Assembly (NCBI GenBank): GCA_022813625.1
Contig: JAKLMB010000009.1
Span: forward strand, 992,001-1,056,000
Direction of reading: 5' to 3'
Source: Aaosphaeria pasadenensis
Taxonomy: Eukaryota; Ascomycota; Dothideomycetes; Pleosporales
Length of the DNA: 64,000 nt
Positions 10,995 through 22,967 of this stretch are shown here, piece by piece; within the stretch, counting starts at the first letter, position 1; every line of letters starts with the position of its first letter. The notes under the pieces are model-generated. The model was not told where the DNA came from and did no database searches. It was given only the letters and a program-made list of their open reading frames with translations. The position numbers and the translations under genes are program-made.

Positions 10995-13083
10995 GGTGTG
11001 GGTGTGGGTTTGCGCCGGATGGCACTGTGGGGTATTGGGTGTTCTGGGATCCTTTCGTGAACCTGGGCTGGGCTGAGGTAGGGTGGATCAACCGGGAGGG
11101 AAGTTGCGACGTGTGTAGGTATATGTGTTTGCGAGCAACTGGGGTTTCAAGGGAGTGGCATGTGTTAGGGCGGGTTGCGCAGGGCGTTGGATGAGGATGC
11201 GTGGACGAGGCCGAGGTGCCAGTTGGACGATCACGGAGGATCTCGTAATGTCAGAATCAGCAGCGGATGTTGGACGTGGTTTTCGGGTCGGATCTTGAGC
11301 TGTTGCTGCTGAGTAGGTTGCTGTGGTAGTGGACGTGTAACGGTGCAAGCTGTCGAGCGGAAGGGGGCGCAAAGGGTGTTTGGTATATTGACTGTGGAAA
11401 GGGCGATGCGCGTTTTGTTGACGCTGTGTACATAGGTCCTGCGGCGACTCTGGTTGAATAATTGTTTCCGTCCAGCTTTTTTTTGGTGGTTGGCGATGCG
11501 CTCTTCAGCGAGGGCCGGAGGAAGCTATTGAATCTTCACGTGAAAACCAACGAACGTAACGTCACGGCTCTGATAGTCGGGACGGACCGTTCAGCTCAAT
11601 GGTAAGCCGTTTGATCGGACAATATCATGATTGCCAATGAACCGAGCTCGCGTTGATTATAGCTTGTGATCGAGGATATCTTTCTAAGTACCTAGGTACC
11701 TAGGCAAGATCATGATGGTCTGTTGTGGTTGTGGAAAGCTGGTGGTGGTTGGATGGAGACGAGGAGAGCTTCGAGGAGAGCCCCGCGCCTGACGCGTGCC
11801 TGAGAGCCCAGGGAACAACTGTCACGTGCGTGCATTGCTCATGATCTGTATTGGGTTGAATCTTTGGACGCTCTCTTGATACCGTGAAAGATGGTAAAAA
11901 TGAGGAAAAGCTAGAGGATCAGTAAGTTTATTATGTATACTCGATCCATGTTGCTATGTGTGGATAGTTATTAGGTGTTGGGCATTGTTGGCTAAGGTAT
12001 GAATGTGCTTGGGCGCGTCAGAACGAAGGTGTTTCAAGATCATTAGGATTACCATGCATGCGTCCATGTTTCAAAAAATAGTAATGGGGTCCGGTAGTTG
12101 GAATGGGGGCCATGAACGAGAATAGAGTATTATTTTCGCGAGGCGCATTATGGACATACTTTTCGAGTATTTACATACTGACTCGTATGCACATACTACA
12201 CGAATGCATGTATCTATGCGATCAAGGAAATTGATATACTTGCAAACTTACAAAGATATAACCTGGCGCGCAGATGAATATCGTTAATCTAAGAAGTTAT
12301 GAGCAAAGTAACAGCTCGCATATCAATTTAAGCACGGAGTAGGTAGGCAATCGTATTTGTAGTTCTGCCCAACGACGACAGATGATACAGCCTGACTGCG
12401 TACAGGGAGGGAGCTAAATGTACTGTGACGCACCAAGAGGAAGGCTACTGTCCATCAGGTAAGTGCGTAGTAGGAGGTAGGGCTGAGGTCCGCCACCAAA
12501 CGGACATCAACAGCAATAGGATGACAAGAAAAGCGGACAGGATATAACTGCTAGAACAAATCTAGTCTCAGCTATTTGTATGCAATTTTTTTAAAGTTTA
12601 GTTGCTTGCATAGATAATAGCTATTTTCTCATACAGTTTGTGAGGTATCACGGCATCCCTCTTCCTATCTCTGTATGTAAATAGTAAGTATATCATCAGC
12701 CCCCAAGGAAGGAGCTACGACCAACTCTCCACCCTTCCCACTTTCCCCTCCTAACAAACAACCATCACACCCATACCTACACTCTATACTCTCTCTTCCC
12801 TACACTCACACATCTACAATCCTCCTTCCTCCCTCACTCCCTTAACCACCCCTCTTCAACTGGATATATACTCACCGTAGAACACAGCACACACTCGGCA
12901 CTTGACCACTATCTCACCTTTATACCCCTCACCGCCGTCCCCTGTCCTCGTCTCCAAGTCGAACACCACCGCGGCCCTACTACGATTCCGCTGCTTCGCT
13001 GTTCGTATTGACCACCTTCCAACAGTCTAACAACACACCTCGCCACGGTCCGCCCGCACCACAAACTTTCCTACGAGTGCCAA
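10995..13083. promoter_or_regulatory. Long divergent promoter region
   Basis: About 2.1 kb without a gene between the bHLH factor and the C2/Munc13 gene. It holds a double TACCTAGG octamer (11689-11704), a purine/pyrimidine-skewed part, and a strongly CT-rich tract from about 12700 to 13080 directly before the start codon, typical of fungal promoters and 5' leaders. An open frame at 11088-11372 on the minus strand is low in complexity and probably leader. Confidence 0.5.
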
Positions 13084-16000
13084 ATGTCCACCGCCTCCAA
13101 TCGGCGGCTGGATAGCCTCCAGCGCCAGGAGCGCCCTCGAAGGAACACGGTCGGAAAACACCCCAAACGGCACATCACCGCACAAGATTCATACCTGTAC
13201 GCTCTTCGCGTCGCCTACCTCGCCTACCTCCTACAGCCCCGCCAGAAGAGGGTTCAACATGTCGCGGCTCCCAAGCCTGTTCAGCGATCGTCCACCTCCG
13301 TTACAGATCTCGTGGGCGATTTCAAGCTCATTAGAGATAGCAAAAGCACGAGATTTCCACATGGCTTCATGAGCGAATTGGACAAGCGGATAACGGGTGT
13401 TCTGATCGGCAAGGAGAAGCGCCCGGAGTACTCAGATGCGTTGGTGAAGCGCACATTCGCCGTCTTCCTCAACGAGTTCAAGGCGCCCCAATTCCGAAAG
13501 TCGATGGAAAAGGATAGGAGAGTGGAGGACCTACTGTTGATTTTCTTTTCGAGCGCTACCAAGGAATTGCAGAAAGGGAAGCAGCCTGGCGACGAGAGCT
13601 GGAAGCTCATGGTGGACCGACACGTCGCCCTATTCGTGCGATTGATCAGTTCCACCCTCAGAGACCACGACTGGGCCCGAGACCGACCCGAATTGAGTTT
13701 GCGGTTGAATACGATGGAGAAGAAGCTTCTCGTGCACGACCAAGACCTATCGGCCGAGCATCAACGAAACGGAGGCGCAGGAGGTTCAACAATTGAAGTC
13801 GAGGTGCCTCGCAGTTACGAAGTCAAGGATATGCCACTGGTTTTGGTCGTTTCTCGAATATATGCCATTTCGTACTCCGACGTCCAGGCAGATATCAATC
13901 GCTACAAATCGGTGTGGACAGAGAAGGCGGCACTTCAGGATTTAAAAACATACCAGGCACATCTGAGCCTCATGAGCAAGAAGACCCTCAACAGCGATGA
14001 CTTCGATCTTGAGGAAGCATATGAGGCGTGGAAAAATAACGAGATTCCAGATCTGTCACAGATGATCCTAGCCATCGTGCAATCCAACCCAGAGTTGGCG
14101 AAAAGCACCCCCGGTGGGAACTTGCCTCAATTCAAACCCCATGTTTCTGCGGACTCCGCAAGTCGTGATCCATCAAGGAACTCATCTATAGGCGGGGAGA
14201 ACGGATCCTCGTACGTCATTGACCAGCCGGTGGACATGAGCGGTCTCAATATCGCAGACGATACCGCAAATGATGAAACGGCATACACTTTTGTACCTCC
14301 GGATACACGGCAGTACTACCGCGCCATCCTCAAGGAGGCGCTGACTCACGATCTTGCAGACACCGAGCTCCAACCCACCGAAGCTACCAGTGAGGCCCCA
14401 TCCATCAAATTACTATCAAAGCAATCTGCCGAACTTCTGAACGAGATTGCCCTGCGATGGCGGCTACCCCAATTCTCAAGGCTTATCCTGTTCCTGGACG
14501 TGATCAGGGAGAAGTACCAAGCTCAAGAGATTGATCTTGACACATTGGACGCTGCCTTCAACTATGTTAAGGAACCGCCCGCGACCGATAAAAAGTCACA
14601 CAGGATGAGTCAAATACCCGAATCGATGTGGGACCGATCGAAGTGGACCATCGCGGACTATGCGCTCAACCAACAGATATTGCATGCTCTCCACGAAGCA
14701 CTGCTCAGAGAACTGTTCGAAATTATGCTCATGGTCTACGATTCTAAGACTCCTCCACTAGGCCCGGTTATGTACGTCCTCAACAATCACATATATGAAG
14801 ATCAATTGTTCTCTGCAAGCCAGGAAGAGTTGGATGCGTATACGGAACAATTACGCGAAGCCCTTTGCCAACGGGCCGCGGAGGTGTACCGGGAGTTGCT
14901 GGCGAAGCATATTCCTGAACTGAAAGAGCAATGGGAGTTCTACCACGTCATCGAGCTTGGCCGTGCTGTAGTCAAACTCTGTGAGAGGATACAGAAACGT
15001 TACCGAAAGAATCCAGAGATCATGGGCGTGAGCCCGATGATGTGTCTCGTAGGGGAGATGTTCCCAGCATATGCGGCCGATGCAAGAGACCTCGTGGCTA
15101 GAATCATGGATGTAGCGCATAGTAGGGAGGAAGAGGTGCCGATCCAGGACGGTTTCGATCTCTACAAAGAGCTCGTCGAGATTCGACGAATCCACAGTGA
15201 CGCTTTGCCGAACCGAACATTCGCATTCCACATTGAAGGAATGCTACAAGATTTCGTCTGGCGATGGATTGAAATGACCGAGGCCAATCTCCCTGGTTGG
15301 GTAGAGAATGCGTTCAAAGCCGATCAATTCCAGATACAGTCTCAGAACAGCCCACCTATGGACGACGAACGTCACAGCGTTTCGGTAGTCGATATTTTCC
15401 GGTCCTTTAATCAGAGTATCGAGCAGATTGTGTCACTCAATTGGGATGATGATCTCCAGTATGCGAAATTTATGACCACCATATCTAAGGCGGTTGGCCA
15501 GGGACTTGCACGATATTGCGACCTCGTAGAGCAGAAGTTCAGCAAAGAAATGGATCGTTTAACGCCCGAACAAGAAGCTGCCGCAAATCAGACCCGACAG
15601 GAGAAGTGGATCTCCATGGCAAAGGATCTCTACGCCCAAAAGGAAAAGATAGAACCTTTCCAATTTTGGCCGGAAGTAAGCATTTTAAAACTGCTCTAAA
15701 TCTCTTGACAGGAATTATTTTCGCTAACCAGATTTAGTCACTGGTTAAGCTCAACAACATCGAATATGCGATGCACAAGCTGGACAAGCTAGAACGCGAG
15801 ATCAACGTTGATGCTTGTGCGGAGGTTATCCATAAACACGCACCGCCCCCTGCTCAGCGGGCTCGCGGTCCGAACAATTATGTCTTCACCATCAAGATCA
15901 TCGAAGCTGAAGATCTGAAAGCCTGTGATATCAATGGTCTAAGTGATCCATACGTCGTTCTTGGCGACGAGTACCAGAAACGTCTCGCAAAGACCCGTGT

Positions 16001-17375
16001 GATTTATGCCAATCTTAACCCACGATGGGATGAGACAATTGATATCACAACCCAAGGCCCCCTGAACATCATTGCAACTATCTGGGATTGGGATACACTA
16101 GGAGACCATGACTGCGTTGGCCGTACCTCGCTCAAACTAGATCCTTCGCACTTCCGAGACTTCATGCCTCGTGAGTACTGGCTGGACCTCGACACCCAAG
16201 GCAGACTGCTTTTGCGTGTAAGTATGGAGGGCGAGCGAGACGACATTCAATTCTATTTCGGAAAGGCTTTCAGGACATTGAAGCGAACAGAAAGGGACAT
16301 GACTCGAAAGATCACTGATAAGGTGTGTAATCTTCCCACTATTTACCAATGGCGGCTGACATGCAATAGCTTTCTTCATACATCCATCATTGTCTATCAC
16401 GGCGGGCGCTCAGAGCCATGCTCAACAAAGGCATTAGTGTCTCATCCGTCTCCAGCTTCTTCCGCACAGGTGCTCGTCCTCAATCAGTCATCCAAGGCCC
16501 GACCCAGCAGGACGTTACCAGGGCCTTGGAACCGCTTTTCGACTACTTCAACGAGAATTTTGCCATTATGAAAGAGACGCTGACTGATTCGGCCATGATT
16601 ATGGTCATGACACGACTGTGGAAGGAGGTTTTGGCTACAATCGAATCTCTCCTTGTCCCCCCCCTTTCCGACAAGCCCTCTCAGCAACGGCCTCTAACGC
16701 AGCAGGAACTTGATATTGTGTTCAAGTGGCTGAAGGTACGCGAATTCCAGCATCATTTATTCTAGGTCTTTTGCTAACATGGTCAGTTATTGTTTGATTT
16801 CTTCCATGCGGCAGATGAAGATGGCAACTCCGATGGTGTCCCCATGGACATCCTGAAATCTCCTAAATATCACGAACTGCAGAACCTCAACTTCTTTTAC
16901 TTTGAATCCACCGATGACCTTATCCGGACATCTGAATCTATGGCCGCCGCCAATGCGCTACGGCAGCAGGAACAGTCAGCGCGTCTGAATCGCATGTCTG
17001 CACCGGCAAATATGGGCCACCAGTTCGGAGGTGCTGCTGGCCTCCTTGGCATGCCTACCAGAAAGCACAAGACCATAATGCTAAGCAGGAACCTGGGTAC
17101 GATGAAGAAGGCGAAGGAAGAGAAGCGAAAAGAAGCCCAAGCGGACCCCAACGACGACATGATCTTGAGGATCCTCCGAATGAGACCTGAGGCTGAGCGA
17201 TATCTCAAGGACCGCAGCAGACAGAAGGTGTGTAATTAACAGACGTCCACGATCTGAGACAATATTAACAGGTGCACAGGAACGACTAGCAGCTGCGCAA
17301 GCCGCAGAGATGATAGTGCGGCAAAGTCTCAACGCTGGCGGGGGACGCATGACCGGCACACTACCTCGACGGTAG
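13084..17375 (+). CDS. Munc13-like protein with MHD and C2 domains (Git1-like)
   Basis: A 1359-residue cytoplasmic or membrane-associated protein in five exons: 13084-15675, 15738-16322, 16370-16735, 16787-17227 and 17280-17375. The first two thirds match fungal MUN/MHD1-type helical sequence (LTHDLADTELQPTEATSE, SVVDIFRSFNQSIEQIVSLNWDDD). A C2 domain follows from about residue 905 (NYVFTIKIIEAEDLKACDI, GLSDPYVVL, NPRWDETI, WDWDTLGDHDCVG), with the aspartates for calcium and lipid binding present. The rest carries MHD2-like sequence and a Lys/Arg-rich tail. Fission yeast Git1, needed for adenylate-cyclase activation, has this architecture; in animals Munc13 primes vesicles. For the last intron I chose the acceptor at 17279, because the nearer one gives an immediate stop. 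Confidence 0.88.
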
Positions 17376-18291
17376 AGACATCATGATCACCTTTCTGATT
17401 TTCCCTTACTCTTCCAAGGTCCTTCCATTTTCTTCACGGTGTCCCTGCCTTCTATACGGCCATGATTACGATAGGATACCTCTGCATCATTGCACTCCTC
17501 TTTCCTCGGTTATCTTTCTGCGACCGGAACTTGGTTCAATTTCCTCTCTGTTATGTTTCAATGTGTTCCCCTATGGTTGTAAGCGTTACTCGTATACCTA
17601 ATGATAATCAGGCGTTCCGGCTGGGCCAGCAAACATGTTTTCCATTTACCGAGTCTGTTCAAGATGATGGAGCTTCTTTTTTTCTTTCTTCTCTTCGACC
17701 ATCAGCGGGCATCAGAATGTACTGCAAAGCCAACCACGGACGATGGGATCTTTGCACAATACTTGCGTCAAAGCCTGCAGCGCCCAAGGGTGTGAATTTG
17801 CGTGTAGGTAGTAGTAGTTAGCGGTTTATGGACACGAGTCCGTCGTGTCAGGCTGGGTAGAAGTATGCCCGAGTCTGACACAGATAGTTGGTGTGAAGTG
17901 AAACCTTTCTAGAAATCAAAGATTTGTGAATGAGATTTTCGATTAGTGATAGCATGCGTGTGTTTTAAGTGTAGACGGGTTAGTTACTTGGATTGATTCG
18001 CTCCCAGAATCATACTCGCACGGATGGCTATGAGAATATCTGTTTGTACTGGGCACTTCACCGAAGTCTACAAAGGACCATAGGCTTAGGAGGACGGGAA
18101 ATTATCTGATTCCGAGAAGAACGCGTACGTTTATAACTTTTCTTTTCCTTTTTTCATACATGTCTTATACATCGCCATATCTATCCCACCTTTTCTACTG
18201 AGAGGGAAGAATGAAATCCAACAAACAGTACTCTTACAACTCTCCCTTCTCCTATCACTCCCATAACCAACGTCCCACTCCCTCTCCCACA
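17376..18291. other. Intergenic, convergent 3' regions
   Basis: About 900 bases between the 3' ends of the C2/Munc13 gene and the threonyl-tRNA synthetase gene. T-rich stretches fit 3' untranslated regions. No gene is seen. Confidence 0.5.
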
Positions 18292-20037
18292 TCACAAATA
18301 CAGATCCATCAACCTCTCAAAGTACCTCCTCGCCTGCACACCCTCCATCCCCACCTTGACATTCCCCTTCCTCTTCCCCTTCCCTGCCCCCGCACCCTCC
18401 ACATCCACGTCCGGACCAAGGACGTCCTTCAGCACCTCGACGGCCCTGTCGGCGTGCGGCTGGTTCGCGAGCTCGATGTTCAGCCTGCCGGACGCGACTT
18501 CGCTGGGTCCGACGACGACGATGTGGTTGTACTTCTTCGCCTTGGCCTCTGCGATTTTCTTGCCGAGCGGGCGGGCGGACACGTCTGTCGTTATTGGGAT
18601 GAGGGGTTTTGATAGGGGGAGGGGGGTTGGTTTGCTGGATGGTTGTTGTTGTTGTGTGAGGTTGGAGGAGTTGGAGTTGGGGGAGTTGGGGGGATTGAGG
18701 CCGGAGAGGACGGATTGGAGGGTTTCGACGTGGGCGATGGTTGCGGGGTCGGTGTTCACGGAGAGGATTGTTGCGGGGCGGGGGGACAGCCAGAAGGGGT
18801 AGGTGCCGCTGTAGTGCTCGATCAGGAGGGCCATGAAGCGCTCCAGCGAGCCGTAGATGGCGCGGTGGATGATCACGGGGCGGCGGGTCGCGGTGGGGTT
18901 GTTGCTATTGTTGTCGTTGTCTGTGACGGGTGGGGAGGAGGAGGAGGCATTGGTTTCGGCGAGCTCGGCTGGGGAGGCTTGGTACTGGAGGTCGAAGCGC
19001 TGTGGTAGCTGGAAGTCGAGCTGGATGGTGGCGGTCTGGTGCTCCTTGCCCTGGTTGTCTTTGAGGATGATGTCGATCTTGGGGCCGTAGAATGCGCCGT
19101 CGCCTGCGTTGATGGACCACTCCCGGCCGCTGTTGTTGAGCGCCGTGGTCAGTTGCGACTCTGCGCGCGTCCATTCTTCAATAGTGCCGATGAAGTGGTC
19201 GTCTGGCCGGGTGGAGAGCAGGAGCTTGTACGGGCCTAGGTTGAACGTCTCGTACACCATGCTCACGAACTCCAGCGTCCGTTCAATCTCGCTGAGGATC
19301 TGGTCGGGCCGGCAGAAGATGTGTGCGTCGTCCTGGTGGAAGCGCCGTACTCTCGTGAGCCCCGTCAATGCGCCAGAGATCTCGTTCCTGTGCAGCGCAC
19401 TGAAGTCGGCGTAGCGGACGGGCAGGTCTCGCCAACTCCTAAGGCCGCCCTCTCCTTCGCGAAAAAGCAAACAGTGCCCGGGACAATTCATAGGTTTCAG
19501 TCCGAATTCTTCGTCTTCCCCTTTCTCTTTGCCCTCTGTTTCGCCTGTTGCTCCCCGTCCCTGCACACTGAACATGTCGTCCGCATAATTATCCCAGTGG
19601 CCCGAGGCCTCCCATAGAGACTTCTTGTATATCGTTGGCGTCACGACTTCGCGAAACCCGAATTGTGGATACTGTGCCCGGAGGAAGGCTTGCAGTTTCT
19701 GGAATATGTGGGTTCCGTTGGGGAGCAGTAGAGGAGAGCCCGGGCTATAGGGGGAGGTGATGAAGAGATTGTGAGTCTGGGCGAGAGTACGATGGTCTGT
19801 CTGAGGAGTCGGTGGGTCAGATGTTGTGGGATTGAGCTGGGCTCGTTGGTTGTTCGATGATGATTGCGTGGAGAAACCCGCAGTTTCGGCGTGGGATAGT
19901 GGCCTTGTGGAGCAGGAGCAGCTCCTAATGGTGGTCTTCACATTCTGATTACGGTCGGAGTACCGCAGCCACAGGGGCGGGGTCTTCTTCAACGAGGTCC
20001 GTGGTAGGAGGGCACGAAGAGGCAGCATTGAGAACAT
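18292..20037 (-). CDS. MST1: Threonyl-tRNA synthetase, mitochondrial
   Basis: A single-exon gene for a 581-residue class II aminoacyl-tRNA synthetase that charges mitochondrial tRNA-Thr. A basic leader (first ~40 residues, MFSMLPLRALLPRTSLKKTP) suggests mitochondrial import. The catalytic core shows FREVVTPTIYKKSLWEASGHWDNY (motif 1 region), the zinc-binding PMNCPGHCLLF, motif 2 with FSALHRNEISGALTGLTRVRRFHQDDAHIF, and motif 3 PVIIHRAIYGSLERFMALLIE. The C-terminal anticodon-binding domain follows (VSARPLGKKIAEAKAKKYNHIVVVG). There is no N-terminal editing domain, as in yeast Mst1. Unusual are Asn/Ser/Gln-rich insertions near residues 390 and 475, probably surface loops. The function is firm. 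Confidence 0.93.
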   Translation of the reverse strand: MFSMLPLRALLPRTSLKKTPPLWLRYSDRNQNVKTTIRSCSCSTRPLSHAETAGFSTQSSSNNQRAQLNPTTSDPPTPQTDHRTLAQTHNLFITSPYSPGSPLLLPNGTHIFQKLQAFLRAQYPQFGFREVVTPTIYKKSLWEASGHWDNYADDMFSVQGRGATGETEGKEKGEDEEFGLKPMNCPGHCLLFREGEGGLRSWRDLPVRYADFSALHRNEISGALTGLTRVRRFHQDDAHIFCRPDQILSEIERTLEFVSMVYETFNLGPYKLLLSTRPDDHFIGTIEEWTRAESQLTTALNNSGREWSINAGDGAFYGPKIDIILKDNQGKEHQTATIQLDFQLPQRFDLQYQASPAELAETNASSSSPPVTDNDNNSNNPTATRRPVIIHRAIYGSLERFMALLIEHYSGTYPFWLSPRPATILSVNTDPATIAHVETLQSVLSGLNPPNSPNSNSSNLTQQQQPSSKPTPLPLSKPLIPITTDVSARPLGKKIAEAKAKKYNHIVVVGPSEVASGRLNIELANQPHADRAVEVLKDVLGPDVDVEGAGAGKGKRKGNVKVGMEGVQARRYFERLMDLYL

Positions 20038-20674
20038 CTGGGAGGGGGGCGATGGTCAATTGTGCTCCAGGTAGATCGGGATGCATCAAGCGGGTTTAGT
20101 GGCTTGGCAGCACATCACATACATCATAGGTAGGACGACGACGTACCTAATGTAACGACATATCATGTTCATGTTCAACCACAATTCATCCATCTTCTTC
20201 ATTGCGTGTCTGATCAGTGATATCTCGTATGTGTTCCCTATACGAGTGATATATCTAACGTATCTATCGTTGAGAAATATGATATCCATACCCAGTCGTG
20301 CCTTCATATGGCCATCGCCAATGCTTGATCCCCACTCATAGGCTTGCGAGTGTCTCACTGCTCGTTACTCCTGCTAGACAAAGCGTTACCACGATGTGAG
20401 ACTGTAGCAAAGAAAGTGGCACCTCTAAACGAACTTTATAATTTTTCTTTTTCTTTCACCCCCTTTATGACTTCCAACTAATTGCTTATAAATATCTCCT
20501 CTGCTCTGTTTGGCAGCTGTCTCTGCACTTTTGTTCAACAAACGCAACCATCATCAATATCCCTTTGATCCCCTTGATCCATTTGTTCCCTTTGATCCCC
20601 TTGATCCCTTTGATTCTCCCATTCCACCCCTCTTCCGTGAAATACTTCGCTTTTTCATTCAAATCATTTCCAAG
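20038..20674. promoter_or_regulatory. Divergent promoter with TATA box and GATCC repeats
   Basis: 637 bases between divergent starts. TATAAATA at 20487-20494 is well placed for the downstream plus-strand gene. Its presumed leader holds two near-identical 20-base copies of a CCCTTTGATCCCCTTGATCC unit (20562-20581 and 20590-20608) plus part-copies. Confidence 0.5.
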
Positions 20675-22777
20675 ATGAGTACCAAATCATCGCAGCTTTC
20701 CAGTTTGGCTCCCACATGGCCAGAAACTGCTCAACCAGACAACGACCGGCCAGCCAATGTCCGCGAGGACACTGCCCACAAAGACACTGCCCACAAAGAC
20801 ACTGCCCACAAAGACCAGGTCCACATAGACCAGGTCCACAAAGACAACATCCACCAAAACACTCAACAAGACAATGTCAAACAAGACAACGCCCAAGGAG
20901 TACCTTCCACTCAACTCAATGTACACTTGAATCGCGACGAGAAATATGTTGGTAAACCAGGCTCTACCTTAATTCAGGAACACCAGGACACTGGAACTCC
21001 ACCTCCAACCAGACTCACCGCGACTTCATTCCAAAGACTCCAAACTACGCCAATGGAGGCGCCGGTCAGTAGCACTTCGTCTCGCCAGTCTCAGTCCCAA
21101 TACTAACGATCAGAGCAGCCACCAAGTTTAAGCTCCAAGGAGCCTTCATATGTCAGCCTCTCAACGCACACATCGCTTGATTCGTCTACTACACCATTAC
21201 CAATTCGTAAGACAAGGTCATCTCTGCGTCTGCAACTGCGGGAATTGCCGGCAAGCTCTAGGCAGCCTTTGTCTGACATTACGTCAATGTATACGATACC
21301 AGATGCGCCGGCGACATGGCCGCCTTTTCACAATACCAAGTCGTGTAGATGTTCATATCCACGGCAATTACCAGGTCTAAGCTTGAGAGAATCTTCACAT
21401 GCCATACCCTCAATGAATGCGTCGCCAGATGCATCTGCCACCAGGCCGCCCCTTCGTACTTCGAACACCCAAAATCGAGAGACAGAAAGCCCAGATCACC
21501 GCTTCGCAAGCGTACCTATGCCCTCAAGTCGACGTAGTGTTTCATTAGAGACCCGCAGTGAAATACGCACTACCGACAACAAACCTGATCCACTCTTCTA
21601 CTTTCGTGTCATTTGGCGCTATATCATAGTCCCATTGTTGAAATATCTACTCACCACCGTCGGATATGTGGGCTACTGGATGCAACCTTATCTTGCGTTT
21701 GGACTCGCCATGGTTATCTTGTGGTTTGCTCTATCATATGCAGCCTTCACAATGCAAACCACTATGTCCGCTACTTTGGCTCCCTTATGCAACTTGCCCG
21801 GCTCATCATATCTGTCGATGTGTGCCCATACTTCTACTACACCTACCGCATCGCAGGCGGCTCCCTTTGACGAACTTATGGCAGTTCAAGGCACCCTCGC
21901 AGATGTTTTATCCTTAGCAAAGGACACCTCGATGCTCCCATCTACGATGAAGGAGTCAGAACTCGGTTTTCGCCAAGTCAGATCCATCGTACGTTACACG
22001 CAACTGCCTTCAAGACCTGGACTCATCAATGAACTCGACAATTTCATCGAAACGGCCAGACAAGCTTCGCAGGATCTGACCGTATATAATTCTAAGCTCA
22101 CCCACCTAGTAAACAGGGTGATCCGTCTGAACAAGTCAACCCGTGAAACACTTAAGGGTATCGCGGAGAAGGAAGCGAACACCAGCTCTTTGCAACGGTT
22201 GCTGGACTCTATCAATCCTTGGAAACTCTGGATTGCTCCCACTCCAGACAGTCAACAGTTGATATTCCAAAGATACGTCACCCATATATCCTTAGTCAAG
22301 CCGTACTTTACCGACCCGATCAAGCGAGGTGAATCCCTTCTTGCTGCACTAAACTCTATGGAGGACAAATTAGATGTTATCGCCAACATTGCAGTAGAGG
22401 ATGATGTCAAGATAACCACAGACCGTGAGATATTGCTCTCGCAACTCTGGACAAAACTAGGAGGTCACCAAGTAAAACGAAAACAACAGGAAGGACATCT
22501 CAATATTCTTTCGCAATTGATGCATCAAAAACGCCTCGCAGCGAGCCATGTCGGCACAACTTTGTTAAAGCTCAACACCATCGTAGCAGAATTAGGAAAG
22601 CTACAAGAGACAGCCGACGCCACAAAACTGGTTCCATGGGATGATAGTAGGCCTTGGACACTCCATTTCGCCGATATTGAAGATCAAATCGAGCAATTAC
22701 AGATTTCGCGCGGACAGAAAGTCCATAGCCAGTCTTCTCAACTTCACCAAGAGAGGGACATTCGTATCTCATTGTAG
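20675..22777 (+). CDS. Membrane protein with N-terminal repeats, unknown function
   Basis: A 682-residue protein in two exons, 20675-21064 and 21119-22777; the intron shows a clear branch point (TACTAAC) and ends in GAGCAG. I do not recognise the family. The N-terminal third is hydrophilic and starts with pentapeptide repeats (DTAHK three times, then QVHID/QVHKD). The middle (about residues 295-355) has two close hydrophobic stretches (YIIVPLLKYLLTTVGYVGYW and YLAFGLAMVILWFALSYAAF), so it is anchored in a membrane. The C-terminal half is Leu/Lys/Glu-rich with probable coiled coils (LLSQLWTKLGGHQVKRKQQE). The shape suggests an integral membrane protein with two soluble arms; nothing further can be claimed. 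Confidence 0.75.
20771..20860 (+). repeat. 15-bp tandem repeats in coding sequence
   Basis: Three exact copies of actgcccacaaagac (20771-20815) are followed by two or three diverged copies of the same length. Each unit encodes five residues (DTAHK or QVHKD), so slippage changes protein length without frameshift. Confidence 0.85.
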
Positions 22778-22967
22778 CATTGTCACATCACCACAGGAAT
22801 TCCATCTCAGCAATGCAAACTTGTTACGAACGAAGTTGGATAGTTATGTCGATGTTCTGTTGAGCTCTGTACTCTGTACCCAAGATAGAATGATACTTCT
22901 TAATATGCACAATGTTTATTTCTATACACCCCAAAGTATGAATCCATGCTGCCTGTTCATACCATCT

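Noticed and set aside
11088..11372. Open frame on the minus strand upstream of the bHLH gene
   Set aside because: Low-complexity Pro/Thr/Arg sequence in the presumed leader region, without family resemblance.
11689..11704. TACCTAGG double repeat as a possible telomere-like or mobile-element trace
   Set aside because: Only two copies; short CCTAGG-type repeats are common in fungal intergenic DNA, and nothing else supports an element.
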